DNA from: Bacteroidota bacterium
GTDB lineage: Bacteria > Bacteroidota > Bacteroidia > Chitinophagales > Chitinophagaceae
Reading direction: 5' to 3'
Length of the DNA: 32,762 nt
Assembly (NCBI GenBank): GCA_947447835.1
Contig: CANFLP010000002.1
Location: 1 to 32,762 of the forward strand
The notes under the pieces are model-generated. The model saw nothing but the letters and a program-made list of their open reading frames with translations, did no database searches and had not been told where the DNA came from. Made by a program: the position numbers and the translations under genes. Within the stretch, counting starts at the first letter, position 1; each line of letters begins with the position of its first letter. Below, piece after piece: positions 21,223-30,335 of the stretch.

Positions 21223-24129
21223 TTACAAAATATTATATGCAAAACTTACATAATACAATCCACCAATTGATGGACTACCGTAAGCTGTGTTATAATAATG
21301 GTTTAAAATGTTAGTTCCACCTACTTTAATCATTGATTTGATAGAAGGTACTTTATAAGTTAAAACTGCATCAATAGTATTGAAAGATGCTACTTTACCT
21401 ACAGCAAAAGTTCCTTCATAAGTGAAGTCATCTTGGTAGTGTAAGTTAGCACCAAATCCTAATCTGTTTTTGAACAAGAAACCACTGTTATTCAAAGCAA
21501 AGTTAGCTCTGAATAATGGAGTGTTGAAGTAAGAAATAAAACCTGAAGGTAAATTTCCAATTTCATCTGTATAAACACTTGTTGAGAAAGTAAAGTTATT
21601 AGGTAATACATAATCAGCAGAAACACCCCATCCACTTGTGTACACATCACCAGGAGCATTTGTAGAAATGCTATAAGCAATACGTGTACTTGCACTTAAC
21701 AAATCAGCTAATTTAGGGCTAGCAGCATTACGAGATTGTAATACAGTTACACCACTAATAAAGTTTGTGTACTTACCAGCATAAGCATAAAAGTCAATCA
21801 ATAATTTCTTGTTGATTAAAGTTTTATAGCCAACTTCAAAAGAACTCATTGATTCAGGCTTAAACTCACCGAATTGTTGTTGAACTGGCGCGCCAGCTAA
21901 TACACTCGCTAAAGAATAAGCAGGGTTAGTATCAAAATGATAATAGCTTCTCAATTGAGGTAAACCACCCATTAAACGAGTACCACCACCAACTAACAAG
22001 TTAATCCATTGGTTTTGTGTTGTTGGGAAACGGTAAGCTTCTTGATAAGAAAGACGAATGTTATTGTCTTCAGCAATTTTAATTACAGCAGAAGCTCTTG
22101 GAGTGAAGCGACCAGCAAAGTTGTCGTTCTTGTCATAACGACCAGAAACAGACACTTTTAAGATATCACCAAAAAAGCGCTTAGATAATTGAGAATATAA
22201 ACCACTCTCATTAATGTTAATCTTACCCGCAGTATCTGCAAATAAAGTTCCTTGAGAGTTTAATGAATAATTTTTTAAGCTTCCACCAACTAATAAGTCA
22301 GCGTCATATTGAGCAAGACTTAATAAGTCAGTTAAGTTGAATTGACCTTCAGCAACACTTAATGTTGACTTGTCTAAGAACTTACCACCACCTTGTGAAA
22401 TTGGAATACCAGCAATTGTTTTAAATAATTCTGATGAACCGATATGACCAGTTGGTCTTCCTGCATCAGCAATTGATCTTGCAGCAGCTGCAGCAGCATT
22501 GTTATCTAAGCCAGCATCTTTATACTGAACATATGCAGCAGTATAAGTTGGATACCATGTAGTACTTGGTTTCCATGCTTCATTAAATAAACGAGTAGTA
22601 ATAGTTGCGTTGTAAGAATTACCCGCATCTTCGATTGTTTTATAACCTCTAACTAACCAGTTTTTAGATTTTACTTCTAACTTTAATTGAGTCATATTTA
22701 ACCCATTCAAAGAGTAACGGTCACTACCAGTATACACTGTATTACCAGAACCAGTATAAGCACTAAAAGAAGCTTCTGTTTTATCATTTACTTTGTAATG
22801 AATAGATCCAGAAACCTTCGTGTTTTTAGCTACAGGGTCTAATACATCAGCTTCGTTATAACCAGTTCTACTAACGTTTACGCCAGTGAACATGCCTTTT
22901 GCATCACCATACAAATAAGGTGCATAAGGAGCTAATGCAGCATTTGCTCCTTTTAAGAATGCAGAATAATTAGTTAAGTTACCTGAGTAAGGTCCTGCTT
23001 GCGCAGCACCATATAATGTTGCATATGCAGCATTAGCATAAGTAGCATTACCGCCATAAGCAGCAGTTAACGCACCTACAACACCCGCTTTAACTGAACC
23101 AAAAATTGAGCTTAATGAAGATGTTGTTTCATCACCGTAAACGTTTACTCCATCATAGTTAGGGTCGTTTGCTCTGTATCCAGAAATTACTTGACCATTA
23201 GCTGTTCCTGTTGTTCTAGAATAGTTTGATTTATTATTAGCTAACCAGTCTTGCGCTTCAGTATATTCAGCACTTACTTTGTAAGCCCAACGATCTCCAA
23301 GTTTGCTAGCCCATCTTACTGAATAGTCTTTGTATGCAGCTTGAGGACGTTGATAATTATCTACATGGTTTACACCTTGCTTAATTTGAAAACTTAAACC
23401 TTGGTATTTGAAAGGATTTTTACTGTTAATTAAAACAGTACCGTTCATACCACCAGAACCATATAAAGCAGAAGATGCACCTGGTAATAATTCCATGTTA
23501 TCTACATCTAATTCAGTCAAACCAACCATGGTACCAACTGAAAAGTTTAATCCAGGAGCTTGGTTATCCATACCATCAATCAATTGATTGAATCTTGTGT
23601 TACCACTACCGCTAAAACCTCTTGTTGTAACTGTTTTAAAAGTTAAACTAGCTGCTACAACGTCCACACCTTTAAGGTTTGCAAGGATATCATAATAACT
23701 AGCAGCAGGTGCAGCTTTAATTTGTGCACTACTAACTCTTTCAATAGATACTGGAGATTCTAAGATTCTTTCAGCTACTCTTGATGCAGAAACAACTACA
23801 TCAGAACCTAACACATAGCTAGGTTTTAAGCTAACAGATACCTTTAAATTATTAGCATCAACTACCACTTCCTTAGACTCATATCCAACAGATGAGAATA
23901 CTAAAGTAAGGGGTGCTTTTTGAGCAATTGACAACTTAAAATTACCTTTATCGTCGGTAAAAGTTCCTGCATTTCCTCCTTTAACTGTTACTGAAACAGC
24001 GGCAAGAGATTCTGAAGAAATTGAATTTTTAACGGTACCCGAAATGGCACTAGCGCTTTGGGCATTTGCCGTAAATGCCATTAAAGTGGCAAGGCAAAAT
24101 AAGCCCATATGGCTTAAAAATCGTTTCAT
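21223..24129 (-). CDS. TonB-dependent outer-membrane receptor with carboxypeptidase-D regulatory-like domain
   Basis: This 968-residue outer-membrane protein has a signal peptide at residues 1-23 (cut after ANA). A carboxypeptidase-regulatory-like beta-sandwich spans about 28-102 (ISGTVKNSISSESLAAVSVTVKG). The plug runs from about 120 to 240 and includes TVTTRGFSGSGNTRFNQLIDG and LLPGASSALYGSGGMNGTV. The barrel follows and ends in the aromatic pattern YYVSFAYNIL. Two alanine-rich insertions, about 346-412 and 550-566, are low in complexity. There is no SusD-type partner next to it and no operon, so it is unlikely to be a classical SusC glycan importer; a siderophore, vitamin or peptide ligand is possible. 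It has its own terminator and is divergent from purC. Ligand unknown. Confidence 0.92.
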   Translation of the reverse strand: MKRFLSHMGLFCLATLMAFTANAQSASAISGTVKNSISSESLAAVSVTVKGGNAGTFTDDKGNFKLSIAQKAPLTLVFSSVGYESKEVVVDANNLKVSVSLKPSYVLGSDVVVSASRVAERILESPVSIERVSSAQIKAAPAASYYDILANLKGVDVVAASLTFKTVTTRGFSGSGNTRFNQLIDGMDNQAPGLNFSVGTMVGLTELDVDNMELLPGASSALYGSGGMNGTVLINSKNPFKYQGLSFQIKQGVNHVDNYQRPQAAYKDYSVRWASKLGDRWAYKVSAEYTEAQDWLANNKSNYSRTTGTANGQVISGYRANDPNYDGVNVYGDETTSSLSSIFGSVKAGVVGALTAAYGGNATYANAAYATLYGAAQAGPYSGNLTNYSAFLKGANAALAPYAPYLYGDAKGMFTGVNVSRTGYNEADVLDPVAKNTKVSGSIHYKVNDKTEASFSAYTGSGNTVYTGSDRYSLNGLNMTQLKLEVKSKNWLVRGYKTIEDAGNSYNATITTRLFNEAWKPSTTWYPTYTAAYVQYKDAGLDNNAAAAAARSIADAGRPTGHIGSSELFKTIAGIPISQGGGKFLDKSTLSVAEGQFNLTDLLSLAQYDADLLVGGSLKNYSLNSQGTLFADTAGKININESGLYSQLSKRFFGDILKVSVSGRYDKNDNFAGRFTPRASAVIKIAEDNNIRLSYQEAYRFPTTQNQWINLLVGGGTRLMGGLPQLRSYYHFDTNPAYSLASVLAGAPVQQQFGEFKPESMSSFEVGYKTLINKKLLIDFYAYAGKYTNFISGVTVLQSRNAASPKLADLLSASTRIAYSISTNAPGDVYTSGWGVSADYVLPNNFTFSTSVYTDEIGNLPSGFISYFNTPLFRANFALNNSGFLFKNRLGFGANLHYQDDFTYEGTFAVGKVASFNTIDAVLTYKVPSIKSMIKVGGTNILNHYYNTAYGSPSIGGLYYVSFAYNIL

Positions 24130-24187
24130 AAATGTTTGTTTTTAATTGAATTGTAATACAAAATAACAAAATCTTATCATTTAAAAA

Positions 24188-24201
24188 AATTATCGATAAT
24201 T
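24188..24201. promoter_or_regulatory. 14-bp perfect palindrome between TonB receptor and purC
   Basis: AATTATCGATAATT is fully self-complementary and sits 59 bases from the receptor start and 26 from the purC start. It may be an operator for either gene. AT-rich palindromes also arise by chance. Confidence 0.35.
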
Positions 24202-24226
24202 GTCCTTAAATTTTTAATTTAGTGCT

Positions 24227-25159
24227 ATGAATTCAATCCCATTCCCACAACAAATAGCTGAATACCACGGCAAAGTAAGAGACGTGTATTACATTGAAAA
24301 TGAACTACTTGTGATGATTGCAAGTGACAGAATTTCGGCATTTGATGTAATACTACCAAGACCAATCCCATTTAAAGGCCAGGTTCTAAATCAAATAGCG
24401 GCTTATATGCTGCAAAAAACAACAGATATCTGCCCAAATTGGCTTTTGGATACGCCTGCCCCCAATGCAGCAGTAGGTAAAAAATGTACCCCTTTTAAAA
24501 TAGAAATGGTAGTTAGAGGTAATTTAGTCGGTCATGCTTGGAGGACCTATAGTTCGGGTAGTCGTCAACTTTGTGGTGTCACATTACCTGAGGGTATGGT
24601 CGAAAACGACTTTTTTCCAACACCCATTATTACCCCTTCCACTAAAGCAACTGAAGGACATGATGAAGATATTTCAAAAGAAGAAATCATAAAACAAGGA
24701 TTAGCAAGTGCTGAAGATTGGGCAATATTGGAAAAATATGCATTGGCCTTATTTGCTAGAGGAAAAGAAATTGCAGCTAAACAAGGTTTAATTTTAGTGG
24801 ATACTAAATATGAATTTGGTAAAATTGGAGACACCATTTATTTGATGGACGAAATACATACTCCAGACTCTTCTAGATATTTTTATGCGGAAGGTTTTGA
24901 AGAGAGACAATCCAAAAATGAAAAACAAAAGCAATTAAGTAAAGAGTTTGTTCGAGAATGGTTAATTGAAAACAATTTCATGGGCAAAGAAGGACAAACA
25001 GTTCCTACAATGTCAGACGAATGGATTGACACCATTTCGAAAAGATATATTGAGCTTTACGAAAAAGTGATAGGTGCTGCATTTAAACCAGAGACAAAAA
25101 CAGAAAAGGAAACTTACGATTTGGTTTGCGCATCGCTAAAAAAACAAGACATTGAATAA
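24227..25159 (+). CDS. purC: Phosphoribosylaminoimidazole-succinocarboxamide synthase (SAICAR synthetase)
   Basis: It joins aspartate to CAIR with ATP in step 8 (by bacterial numbering) of purine biosynthesis. At 310 residues it is of the long type, against 237 in E. coli. GKVRDVYYIENELLVMIASD (15-34) is the N-terminal nucleotide motif, VVRGNLVGHAWRTY the central one, and STKATEGHDEDIS and VDTKYEFGKIGDTIYLMDEI are the two PROSITE-type signatures, with TPDSSRYF after the second. All are intact. The gene is alone, not in a pur operon, with a strong terminator 28 bases behind the stop codon and a palindrome in its upstream region. No purine riboswitch is visible. Confidence 0.96.
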   Translation: MNSIPFPQQIAEYHGKVRDVYYIENELLVMIASDRISAFDVILPRPIPFKGQVLNQIAAYMLQKTTDICPNWLLDTPAPNAAVGKKCTPFKIEMVVRGNLVGHAWRTYSSGSRQLCGVTLPEGMVENDFFPTPIITPSTKATEGHDEDISKEEIIKQGLASAEDWAILEKYALALFARGKEIAAKQGLILVDTKYEFGKIGDTIYLMDEIHTPDSSRYFYAEGFEERQSKNEKQKQLSKEFVREWLIENNFMGKEGQTVPTMSDEWIDTISKRYIELYEKVIGAAFKPETKTEKETYDLVCASLKKQDIE

Positions 25160-25187
25160 TTGAATAACAAATGATTTTTCCATCAAT

Positions 25188-25219
25188 AAAAAGTCCCGAA
25201 TCAACACTCGGGACTTTTT
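25188..25219. terminator. Bidirectional intrinsic terminator between purC and trhO
   Basis: AAAAAGTCCCGA (25188-25199) pairs perfectly with TCGGGACTTTTT (25208-25219) around an 8-base loop, with T runs on both strands. It ends the two convergent genes. Confidence 0.92.
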
Positions 25220-25228
25220 ATTTATTAG

Positions 25229-26278
25229 TTATTTTACTTCAATGTCAACCCCTAATTTAGGCCTTAACCTTTGTTTGCTTTTATTAAATACCTTCATTCC
25301 GTTTTTCTTGCCAGCTCTTAGTTTTTCTTGCTCCTCCAAAGGCAAATGATGCACATCCATGCATTCTGTTGTGCAGCATCCATCAAAGGTTTTAGCGCAA
25401 TCTTCACATTGGATAAACAATAAATGGCAGGCATCGTTCTTGCAGTTAGTATGGGTATCAGCAGGCTTACCGCATTGATGACACTTTGCAATTACATCCT
25501 CAGTTATCTTCTCTCCTAGCCTTTCATCAAACACAAAATTCTTCCCTTTAAATTTACTCTCTAATCCAGCCTCTTTAATTTTATTAGCATAATTAATAAT
25601 ACCTCCCTCTAAGTGAAATACGTTTTTAAATCCTTGATGTAACATATAAGCACTTGCTTTTTCACAACGGATGCCACCAGTACAATACATGATAATATTT
25701 TTATCCTTATTGTCTTTCATCATATCAGCAGCCATCGGCAACTGATCCCTAAATGTATCCGATGGAATTTCAATCGCTTTGTCAAAATGCCCCACTTCAT
25801 ATTCATAATGATTACGCATATCAATTACAATGGTATCATCGGATGCTAATAAATTATTCATCTCCTGTGCGTTCACGTACTTGCCTCTGTTCTCCATACT
25901 GAAATTAGGGTCCTCTATCCCATCTGCAACAATTTTTTCACGCACTTTAATTCTTAATACCCAAAAACTTTTCCCATCATCATTTACGGCAATATTTAAA
26001 CGTAACCCTTTTAATGGCTTAAAAGAATATAGGTAGTCTCTGAAAACTTCTAAGTTGTGAGAAGGCACACTAATTTGCGCATTGATCCCTTCGGTTGCAA
26101 TATAGATACGACCAAATACTTTCATCGCATTGAAAGCACGATACATCTCATCTCTAAAAACTTGTGGATCTTGAATAGTAAAATACTGGTAAAAACTGAT
26201 GGTTGTTCTAGGAAAAGTTTCCTCATGCAACTTTTGCTTCAACTCGAGGTTGGAGACACGATTGTGTAATACTGACAT
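25229..26278 (-). CDS. trhO: tRNA uridine(34) hydroxylase, rhodanese family
   Basis: TrhO (YceA) hydroxylates U34 in the wobble position of tRNAs, leading to 5-methoxyuridine or cmo5U. The ATG at 26278 gives 349 residues; a TTG 21 bases upstream would add seven. Residues of about 25-115 are the acylphosphatase-like N-domain (GRIYIATEGINAQIS). The rhodanese domain has VIDMRNHYEYEVGHF and the active loop CTGGIRC with Cys199 and Cys205. The C-terminal zinc-like region holds many cysteines (CHQCG at 266-270, CEDC at 291-294, CC at 301-302). Order and motifs match the E. coli protein. It has its own promoter and shares a terminator with purC. Confidence 0.95.
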   Translation of the reverse strand: MSVLHNRVSNLELKQKLHEETFPRTTISFYQYFTIQDPQVFRDEMYRAFNAMKVFGRIYIATEGINAQISVPSHNLEVFRDYLYSFKPLKGLRLNIAVNDDGKSFWVLRIKVREKIVADGIEDPNFSMENRGKYVNAQEMNNLLASDDTIVIDMRNHYEYEVGHFDKAIEIPSDTFRDQLPMAADMMKDNKDKNIIMYCTGGIRCEKASAYMLHQGFKNVFHLEGGIINYANKIKEAGLESKFKGKNFVFDERLGEKITEDVIAKCHQCGKPADTHTNCKNDACHLLFIQCEDCAKTFDGCCTTECMDVHHLPLEEQEKLRAGKKNGMKVFNKSKQRLRPKLGVDIEVK

Positions 26279-26322
26279 AGATAATAAATTTAAGCTCAAT
26301 TACAGATTAAGCAAATTCATTG

Positions 26323-26352
26323 CAAATATATAAAAATAGCCATAACCAACAA
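26323..26352 (-). promoter_or_regulatory. trhO promoter, TTG-19-TATATTTG
   Basis: On the minus strand TTG at 26352-26350, a 19-base spacer and TATATTTG at 26330-26323 match the Bacteroidota layout. The -33 TTG is the last bases of the hairpin at 26350-26375, so promoter and upstream terminator overlap. Confidence 0.58.
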
Positions 26353-26375
26353 GAGCCGACAATTGTCAGCTCTTG
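26350..26375 (-). terminator. Hairpin ending the Nudix-to-membrane-protein operon
   Basis: CAAGAGC (26350-26356) and GCTCTTG (26369-26375) are complementary. The stem continues inward with a G-U pair in minus-strand RNA and then GAC/GTC, giving 11 pairs. No T run follows at once, so intrinsic termination may be weak. Confidence 0.45.
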
Positions 26376-26397
26376 ATATAAATAAGTTAGTATTACA

Positions 26398-26763
26398 CTA
26401 TGACTTGCGAACAAACGACCCTGTTAGTGATGCCAACCCACCTACTAAAAAGCCCACAATAGCAGTGATTGCAATAAGCGCCACAAAGGATCCTTTTAAA
26501 GGAAGCAACGTAGCCACCTTCACCGAAAGTATATGTTGATTTTGTGCATCAATCACAAAAGCCAATCCCAACCACAACAAACCTACTCCTAAGGCACCAG
26601 CAAAAAAAGACTTGCCAGGAGTTTGTGTAATAATGATTGCTATAATAAAATTAGTGACTACAAAACTCCACCAAGGAAGGTTTCCGTAAATCCCAACTGC
26701 ATAGGCTAATAAAGCAGATAATAAAATCGAAACAATAAACTTTAAGTTGGAAGTATTTTTCAT
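26398..26763 (-). CDS. Small membrane protein, four predicted helices, function unknown
   Basis: This 121-residue hydrophobic protein has about four transmembrane helices: residues 8-26, 31-47, 52-70 and 92-115. A short polar loop (DAQNQHILSVK) lies between the third and fourth. It ends in a basic tail (FVRKS) that would face the cytoplasm. I recognise no domain. It is the last gene of a five-gene operon, 25 bases behind the penicillin acylase-family gene. Since that enzyme is exported or anchored in the membrane, the small protein might help it, but nothing in the sequence shows this. Length and composition are typical of uncharacterised Bacteroidota membrane proteins. Confidence 0.75.
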   Translation of the reverse strand: MKNTSNLKFIVSILLSALLAYAVGIYGNLPWWSFVVTNFIIAIIITQTPGKSFFAGALGVGLLWLGLAFVIDAQNQHILSVKVATLLPLKGSFVALIAITAIVGFLVGGLASLTGSFVRKS

Positions 26764-26788
26764 AAAATAATATTTTGTGTTAAATGAG

Positions 26789-29269
26789 TTAGGCTGTTTT
26801 AAATTGAATATGCCATTTTGTTCTTTCGTGTGCTACCAACTTTTCTTTTGGCAGGAACAATAATCGATAGTACTTTCCAGCGGCCCAATAATCTACAAAA
26901 GTATCATAGTAAACACTTCCTGGATTACCACTTTGTCCACCCGGATATAAACCATACGCTTCGATTTCGTCGGTTAAGTGTACCACCATTCTCCAGCTTG
27001 GACCATGCGCTTCGGTTGTTGCATTCACAATATTCACGCCACCACCTATTGGCAAATTCAACCTACTTAACGCAGGAATTTTTGTAAGATGAGAAACCCT
27101 TGTTGCTTTAAATGTAGCCCATTCTAGTTTACCCTCTTTTTCTAATAACAGTAATTCTTTTGTTGCATTTTCAACTCCCACATTTACTTGTTCTTTTAAT
27201 GTTTCTACCTTGCCCTTTGTGCGAATATCATCTGCTACTGAAAAATTAGAATCCTTATTCATTTGATCTAATAATACAAAGGATTCTGGTTTAGTTAATG
27301 GTATTGGCGATCCTGCTAATTCATCACCCCAAACTGCATTTTCAACACTATCCCAAATTAACTTGAATACGGTGATTCCTTTTTCATTTCCATTATTATA
27401 TAAATTCCAGCTAGTCATTTCCTTCACCATTCTTTGTGCATCTGCACTTAACTTACTTGGATCTATAAACTTCATTAAAGCAGGACGAGCTACTTCGGCA
27501 AACACATTGTAATTATCTGTTTGCAAATGTTGCATGTCTTCTGGACTAATTTGATTCATAGTGCGTAACCTTTTGTTTACACTAATGCCTCTATATAATG
27601 GGAAAGAACCTGCAGTACCTAGATAGTAAGGATAACTTGGATCAACCGATTTTTGATTGGCACTACTTACAAATCCACGTTCTGGATTCTTAATCATTGG
27701 ATTTTCTTCATTTGGAATAATCCCCTGCCAATTGTATGTACTATCCTCTCCTGGCATAATAAAATCACCCTGATGATCCCATCTTGCAACAAAACTTCCT
27801 TGTTGCTTAATGGCTATATCTCCTGATTTACTTGCAAACACAAAATTTTGACCAGGACATTTCCATAATGAAATGGCACTTAAATAATCGTCAAAATTCT
27901 TAGCTCTATTTAATTTATAAAAAGTTTCTACACCAGTGGATGCGTCATGTCCAGTCCACTTTACTGCTAAATTGCGTCCTTTGGATTGTGGATTTTGATA
28001 ATGTGCATCAAACATCGCTGGACCCCAATTGGTCATGGCAATATTTTCAACTACATCCACACTGTCTTTTACTTTAATAACTTCTTGTCTTGAACCTGTT
28101 GCCTGCCAAGCTCCGTTATACCAATATTCTTTCTGTGTGCTATCTTTAAATTTGATTTCATAATAATCCAATACATCTCTTCCTGCATTGGTTACACCCC
28201 AAGCAAGACTATCATTAAATCCAATGATTACTGCAGGTGATCCAGGGAAACTTGCACCATATGTGCTATGCGTTGGCGTTGTGATTTGCACTTCATACCA
28301 AAGTGAAGGTAAGTTTAACCCTAAATGCGGATCACTACATAAAATAGGGCGGCCGGATTTTGTTTTGGTTCCTGCAACTGCCCAGTTATTACTTCCGTTA
28401 TTTTTATCTGGTGCTTCTGGACTAGCTGAAACCTTATTAGCTGCTAAATTTGGATCCTGCTTTTTAAGATAAGCAATGTCTGATCCAACAGGTTTAATTG
28501 GAGTTATAGAAGGTTTTGCGAACGCAGTACCTTTTGGAATAATAGGATCTAATGAATCTTGTTGATTGGTATATAATTTATCAAACAAATCATACCCTAA
28601 AAAATCTCTAGTGTTTGTCAATTGTAAATCAGCAGTTGCCGAGCGTCCTGTCAAATCATAGGACATGAACATTAAAAATAAGTAGGTTTTTTTAGGCGTC
28701 CACTCTTCTGGAGCATAGTTCATTAACTTAAATTCAAATGGCAAATCTTCAGGCGCCAATTGTTTTAAATAGGCATTCACGCCAGCGGTATATGCGTCTA
28801 CGGTAGCTTTCATTACCGGATTGCGTTCATTAATATATTTTTCGGTTTGCTCAGCACCATATACCATTCCTAGTCTTCTAAAAAAACGATCAATGGATAA
28901 TTTGTCTGCACCAGCTATTTCACTTAATCTCCCAGAAGCTACTCTAGTTTGAAAATCCATTTGCCATAATCGAAATTTAGCATGTAAATATCCTTGAACA
29001 AAATAGGCATCCTCATCATGATCAGCGTAAATATGTGGCACCAACCTATCGTCCATATAAACGTCTACATTACCTTTTAACTCACCTGCTACAACCGAGG
29101 CATCAAATCCAGCACTCACTTTTTCGGCATTTTTCCAAAATCCTTGCTGTGGCGATAAAAAATAGCCCAATTTAGGAGACTTAGTGGCACCAATTGGTAA
29201 TTGTGTATTTAGTACGGTAACGAGTCCTACTGTAATTACAGCGGAAGCAATCAATGGCAATAATCGCAT
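26789..29269 (-). CDS. Penicillin acylase-family Ntn hydrolase
   Basis: This 826-residue exported or membrane-anchored enzyme has a hydrophobic N-terminus at residues 4-22. In this family the precursor cuts itself, exposing a new N-terminal serine. Here that would be Ser293 in NGSNNWAVAG, giving an alpha part of about 270 residues and a beta part of about 534. AYFVQGYLHAKFRLWQMDF (88-106) is the usual alpha-chain motif, and PILCSDPHLGLNLPSLWYEV follows the nucleophile. Known members split amide bonds in penicillins, acyl-homoserine lactones and other N-acyl compounds. Substrate cannot be decided. It stands between a GSCFA protein and a small membrane protein in the nudix-rlmB operon. Confidence 0.92.
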   Translation of the reverse strand: MRLLPLIASAVITVGLVTVLNTQLPIGATKSPKLGYFLSPQQGFWKNAEKVSAGFDASVVAGELKGNVDVYMDDRLVPHIYADHDEDAYFVQGYLHAKFRLWQMDFQTRVASGRLSEIAGADKLSIDRFFRRLGMVYGAEQTEKYINERNPVMKATVDAYTAGVNAYLKQLAPEDLPFEFKLMNYAPEEWTPKKTYLFLMFMSYDLTGRSATADLQLTNTRDFLGYDLFDKLYTNQQDSLDPIIPKGTAFAKPSITPIKPVGSDIAYLKKQDPNLAANKVSASPEAPDKNNGSNNWAVAGTKTKSGRPILCSDPHLGLNLPSLWYEVQITTPTHSTYGASFPGSPAVIIGFNDSLAWGVTNAGRDVLDYYEIKFKDSTQKEYWYNGAWQATGSRQEVIKVKDSVDVVENIAMTNWGPAMFDAHYQNPQSKGRNLAVKWTGHDASTGVETFYKLNRAKNFDDYLSAISLWKCPGQNFVFASKSGDIAIKQQGSFVARWDHQGDFIMPGEDSTYNWQGIIPNEENPMIKNPERGFVSSANQKSVDPSYPYYLGTAGSFPLYRGISVNKRLRTMNQISPEDMQHLQTDNYNVFAEVARPALMKFIDPSKLSADAQRMVKEMTSWNLYNNGNEKGITVFKLIWDSVENAVWGDELAGSPIPLTKPESFVLLDQMNKDSNFSVADDIRTKGKVETLKEQVNVGVENATKELLLLEKEGKLEWATFKATRVSHLTKIPALSRLNLPIGGGVNIVNATTEAHGPSWRMVVHLTDEIEAYGLYPGGQSGNPGSVYYDTFVDYWAAGKYYRLLFLPKEKLVAHERTKWHIQFKTA

Positions 29270-29299
29270 ACAAATAATTTAGATAACTAAATTAAGTAA

Positions 29300-30328
29300 T
29301 TATTTGCCAACTTGGTCTTTAAAAAATTGAAGGTGGTTTGCCAATGGAAGGTATGGATGCTGCGCATTTAACTGCGAGGTCTTAGCGATACAAGACGTAA
29401 TGAATTTTTGATGTTCAGTGGAACCTACAAAAAAAGGTTTATGTTGAATAGCCAATTGCAATTCAGCCACTTGCTTCATAACTACTTGTGTGTCTGCATG
29501 CATATAGGTTTCAACTAACTTTTCCCAAACATAATGAGTAGCAGCATAATTGGGATGCACTAAATCCTCCGCATAAAAACGATAGTCTCTTAAATCATCT
29601 ATTACATACTCATAAGCAGGAAAATAAGCTGCATTTTGATTACCATACTCTTTTTCATGAATGGCAATTAAATCATGAACCGCCTGAATTAAAACTGCCT
29701 TACTCCTATTATTTTCGACCAGCCCTTCTCTTAGATGTCTTACTGGGCTAATGGTAAATAGAATATGTAAATGAGGATTGAAATAGGTCAAAGACTTAAC
29801 GAGTAATTGCAAATTTGCGAACAACTCATCGGGCTTCATCAGTCTTTTTGTAAACCAACTTGATGGCGCTTTATGATTGTTGGCTACCACCTGACCTATA
29901 CAATCTGGCGCATTTTCATTTAAAGTATACAACCACGCTGAACCTAAAGTGATAACTAAATGTTTGGCAGTTTTTAAAAAGTCATGGGCAGCTTGAATTG
30001 AATTATTTATTTTATCCAATGCATCTTGCTGCGTGATACCCGAATACCTACTATGATGATGCCAGCTATTCCAAACATCATTCAATAAAAATAAATCCGA
30101 CTGCTCGTATTTTTTATTTTCGATATAATCTTTTAGTGCATTATGGACACTCACTGGATTAAATAAAACACCATGTGGATTTTGATTCGTTTCAAAAAGA
30201 TGATGCTGTAATTTTGCACCTATGTTTTCAGTAAAACAAGAACCTATTAGCATTATTTTATCCTGGTAGGCAATTTCATTTTCAGAAGGCTTTGCTGCTA
30301 AGGTTAATTTAAATTTTACAGTGCTCAT
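29300..30328 (-). CDS. GSCFA-domain protein
   Basis: This 342-residue protein carries the family signature at residues 28-35 (IGSCFTEN), with the GSCFA-like motif GSCFT. The family is placed near SGNH/GDSL-type hydrolases, with Ser30 as the expected nucleophile. WNSWHHHSR and LGSAWLYTLNE correspond to later conserved blocks, FTISPVRHLREGL to another, and DLVHPNYAATHYVWEKL, with Asp and His, looks like the usual DxxH block near the C-terminus. No signal peptide is seen. GSCFA proteins are common in Bacteroidota and Proteobacteria but lack an established substrate. The gene lies 7 bases behind rlmB and 30 ahead of the penicillin acylase gene. Confidence 0.9.
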   Translation of the reverse strand: MSTVKFKLTLAAKPSENEIAYQDKIMLIGSCFTENIGAKLQHHLFETNQNPHGVLFNPVSVHNALKDYIENKKYEQSDLFLLNDVWNSWHHHSRYSGITQQDALDKINNSIQAAHDFLKTAKHLVITLGSAWLYTLNENAPDCIGQVVANNHKAPSSWFTKRLMKPDELFANLQLLVKSLTYFNPHLHILFTISPVRHLREGLVENNRSKAVLIQAVHDLIAIHEKEYGNQNAAYFPAYEYVIDDLRDYRFYAEDLVHPNYAATHYVWEKLVETYMHADTQVVMKQVAELQLAIQHKPFFVGSTEHQKFITSCIAKTSQLNAQHPYLPLANHLQFFKDQVGK

Positions 30329-30335
30329 GAAAATA

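Noticed and set aside
21492..21695. Short reading frame in another frame of the TonB receptor gene
   Set aside because: It lies fully within a long, clearly coding gene and shows no family motif.
26279..26299. Longer trhO start (TTG)
   Set aside because: An ATG 21 bases later gives the usual N-terminus and a normal leader from the predicted promoter.
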